64,000 nucleotides of DNA, taken from NCBI RefSeq assembly GCF_036014195.1, contig NZ_CP107918.1, positions 1,922,001-1,986,000 of the forward strand. The letters are read 5' to 3'. Shown here piece after piece: positions 62,693 to 64,000 of this stretch. The DNA comes from Streptomyces sp. NBC_00442. GTDB lineage: Bacteria; Actinomycetota; Actinomycetes; Streptomycetales; Streptomycetaceae. Under the pieces are notes generated by a model. It was given only the letters and a program-made list of their open reading frames with translations, made no database searches and was not told the DNA's origin. Numbering within the stretch: position 1 is the stretch's first letter; each line of letters opens with the position of its first letter. The position numbers were made by a program, and so were the translations under genes.

Positions 62693-63571
62693 CTATCCCT
62701 TCACCGCGCCCTCGCCGACGCCGCGGAAGAAGAACCGCTGGAGGCAGGCGAACAGCACGATCAGCGGGGCCACGGCGATGATGGTGCCCGCCGCGACGAC
62801 GCGCTGGTTGTCGGAGAACGTGCCGTGCAGGAAGTTCAGGCCGACGGTGAGCGTGAAGTGTTCGGAGTCGGAGAGCACGATCAGCGGCCACAGGAAGTCG
62901 TCCCACGCGCCCATGAAGGAGAAGATCGCGACGACCGCGAGGGTGCCCTTCACCGCGGGCAGCGCGATACGGGTGAAGCGCTGCCAGACGTTGGCGCCGT
63001 CGATGACGGCGGCCTCTTCGATCTCGTACGGGAGGTTGTCGAAGGCGTTGCGCATCAGGAGGACGTTCATCGCGCCGATGCAGCCGGGCAGCACCACCGC
63101 CACCAGGGTGTTGTTCAGCTCCAGGGAGCGCATCGTCGCGAACTGGGCCAGCATGGTCGCTTCCGTCGGCACCAGGAGGGCGAGGACGAAGACGACGCCG
63201 GCGGCGCCCCGGCCCTTGAAGCGGAGCCGGGAGAGCGCGTATCCGGCCATGGCGGCGCCGACGACGTTGGTCGCGACGTTGCTGACGGCCACCTTCAGGG
63301 AGTTCAGGACGAAGTCCCAGACGGGGATGATGTCGGCGACGTCGCGGTAGTTCCCGAACGTGGGGTGCGCGGGCAGCAGCCGGGGCGGCGAGGTGTAGAT
63401 GTCCTCGGTGGTGCCCTTGAGCGAGGTGGACAGCTGCCACAGGAACGGGCCGATCATGATGAGCAGCACGATCACGAGGGCCGCGTAGCGCAGGGCCTTG
63501 CGCCAGCGGGGGGCGCGACGGGGTGCGGCGGGATGCCGCGTGGGGGCGGGGTGCTGGGCCACGGCCGTCAT
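62693..63571 (-). CDS. Sugar ABC permease (MalG type)
   Basis: A 292-residue inner-membrane permease, the MalG-like half of a carbohydrate importer. It begins with a polar Pro/Arg-rich tail, then helix ALRYAALVIVLLIMIGPFLW. The EAA loop is YEIEEAAVIDGANVWQRFTR, and further helices continue to the C-terminus (LIVLFACLQRFFFRGVGEGA). The C-terminal GAVKG is the usual MalG ending. Its ATG overlaps the stop of the MalF-like gene by one base (TGATG). ATPase is not in the operon, as usual in Streptomyces where the MsiK-type ATPase is shared (family knowledge). Confidence 0.93.
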   Translation of the reverse strand: MTAVAQHPAPTRHPAAPRRAPRWRKALRYAALVIVLLIMIGPFLWQLSTSLKGTTEDIYTSPPRLLPAHPTFGNYRDVADIIPVWDFVLNSLKVAVSNVATNVVGAAMAGYALSRLRFKGRGAAGVVFVLALLVPTEATMLAQFATMRSLELNNTLVAVVLPGCIGAMNVLLMRNAFDNLPYEIEEAAVIDGANVWQRFTRIALPAVKGTLAVVAIFSFMGAWDDFLWPLIVLSDSEHFTLTVGLNFLHGTFSDNQRVVAAGTIIAVAPLIVLFACLQRFFFRGVGEGAVKG

Positions 63572-64000
63572 CAGTCCTTGTCCTTCCGGTCGGCCCGCAG
63601 CACGAGCAGCATCAGGACCAGGGTCAGCAGGAACAGCACGATCGACATGGCGGAGGCGTAGCCGGTGCGGCCCTGGAGCCCGGTGCCGGCCCGCTGGATG
63701 AGCATGACGAGGGTGGTGTCGGCACCGCCGGGGCCACCGGTCGGTCCCGCGATCATGAAGACCTCGCTGAAGACCTTGAAGGCGGAGACCGCGGAGAGCG
63801 CGCCGACCAGGACCATCGTGGAGCGCACGGAGGGCATGGTGACGGAGACGAAGCGGCGGATCGGTCCGGCGCCGTCGACCTCGGCCGCCTCGTGGAGTTC
63901 ACGGGGTACGTTCGCGAGTGCGGCCAAGTAAATGATCATGTAGTAGCCGAGGCCCTTCCACACGGTCAGGGCCATCGAACTGAGCAGCAGGAGCCACTGG
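63571..64000 (-). CDS. Sugar ABC permease (MalF type), 5' end beyond window
   Basis: The C-terminal part (about 142 residues visible) of a MalF-like permease, cut by the right edge. The visible chain starts WLLLLSSMALTVWKGLGYYM, followed by the EAA loop NVPRELHEAAEVDGAGPIRR and helices VLVGALSAVSAFKVFSEVFM and SIVLFLLTLVLMLLVL. It ends RADRKDKD. The next gene follows by a 1-base overlap. The substrate-binding protein and regulator of the operon should lie beyond the edge. Confidence 0.9.
   Translation of the reverse strand, partial: QWLLLLSSMALTVWKGLGYYMIIYLAALANVPRELHEAAEVDGAGPIRRFVSVTMPSVRSTMVLVGALSAVSAFKVFSEVFMIAGPTGGPGGADTTLVMLIQRAGTGLQGRTGYASAMSIVLFLLTLVLMLLVLRADRKDKD

Overview
The window is high-GC, gene-dense actinobacterial DNA, almost certainly chromosomal Streptomyces. 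The evidence is the GTG/ATG start mix with GGAGG-type ribosome sites, lipoproteins with actinobacterial lipoboxes, an unfused GlgE-pathway cluster, a tandem glycine riboswitch before gcvT, and many GNAT/MerR/ABC genes. Gene order from the oligopeptide transporter through gcvT-gcvH-glyA-sdaA to the glgP/glgE cluster matches, from memory and unchecked, the SCO54xx region of S. coelicolor. No rRNA, tRNA, CRISPR array, insertion sequence or prophage was seen.

Layout. 1-4207: a MerR regulator cut by the left edge and containing two HTH motifs, a DUF6194 protein, an acyl-CoA thioesterase-like protein, a TRIC/UPF0126 channel and a secreted M1 peptidase. 4309-10883 (minus): a five-gene oligopeptide ABC importer in the order permease, lipoprotein, permease, ATPase, ATPase; the last ATPase has a long repetitive Ala/Pro/Glu tail. 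11284-13989 (minus): two SseB-like proteins and a P-loop protein. 14124-18790 (plus): tandem glycine riboswitch, gcvT, gcvH, glyA and sdaA, which together route glycine through serine to pyruvate; gcvP and lpd are not here. 18892-21597: an NADP-type oxidoreductase, a 70-residue EF-hand protein, a MerR regulator and an acetyltransferase.

21813-23695 holds the most interesting locus: a tRNA-dependent cyclodipeptide synthase overlapping by 4 bp a 396-residue cytochrome P450 that closely resembles Mycobacterium tuberculosis CYP121. Together they resemble the Rv2275-Rv2276 mycocyclosin pair, so the predicted chemistry is cyclo(Tyr-Tyr) formation followed by C-C aryl coupling. 23790-30591 (minus) carries a YVTN beta-propeller lipoprotein with a polysaccharide deacetylase-like lipoprotein that lacks the NodB aspartate, an RsbW-type ATPase, an enoyl-CoA hydratase and two tandem L,D-transpeptidase lipoproteins.

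30731-33004 is glgX. 33026-36678 (minus) is an ABC-2 exporter with a co-transcribed NarL-type two-component system. 36863-40671 (plus) is a heterodimeric ABC exporter with one degenerate ATP site. 40740-45129 has a DUF1266 protein, a DinB protein, and an MFS drug exporter divergent from a GntR-TetR hybrid regulator. 45333-47369 is an M4 metalloprotease with a P-domain.

47530-58185 is alpha-glucan metabolism: glgP (minus) divergent from glgE-treS-mak-glgB (plus), which convert trehalose to maltose, maltose-1-phosphate, linear glucan and branched glucan. 58233 to the right edge (minus) is a glycoside-use operon: two sugar ABC permeases (one cut by the window end), a clan GH-A glycosidase and a GH38 alpha-mannosidase.

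All similarity statements come from reading motifs and from recalled family knowledge; no database search was run.
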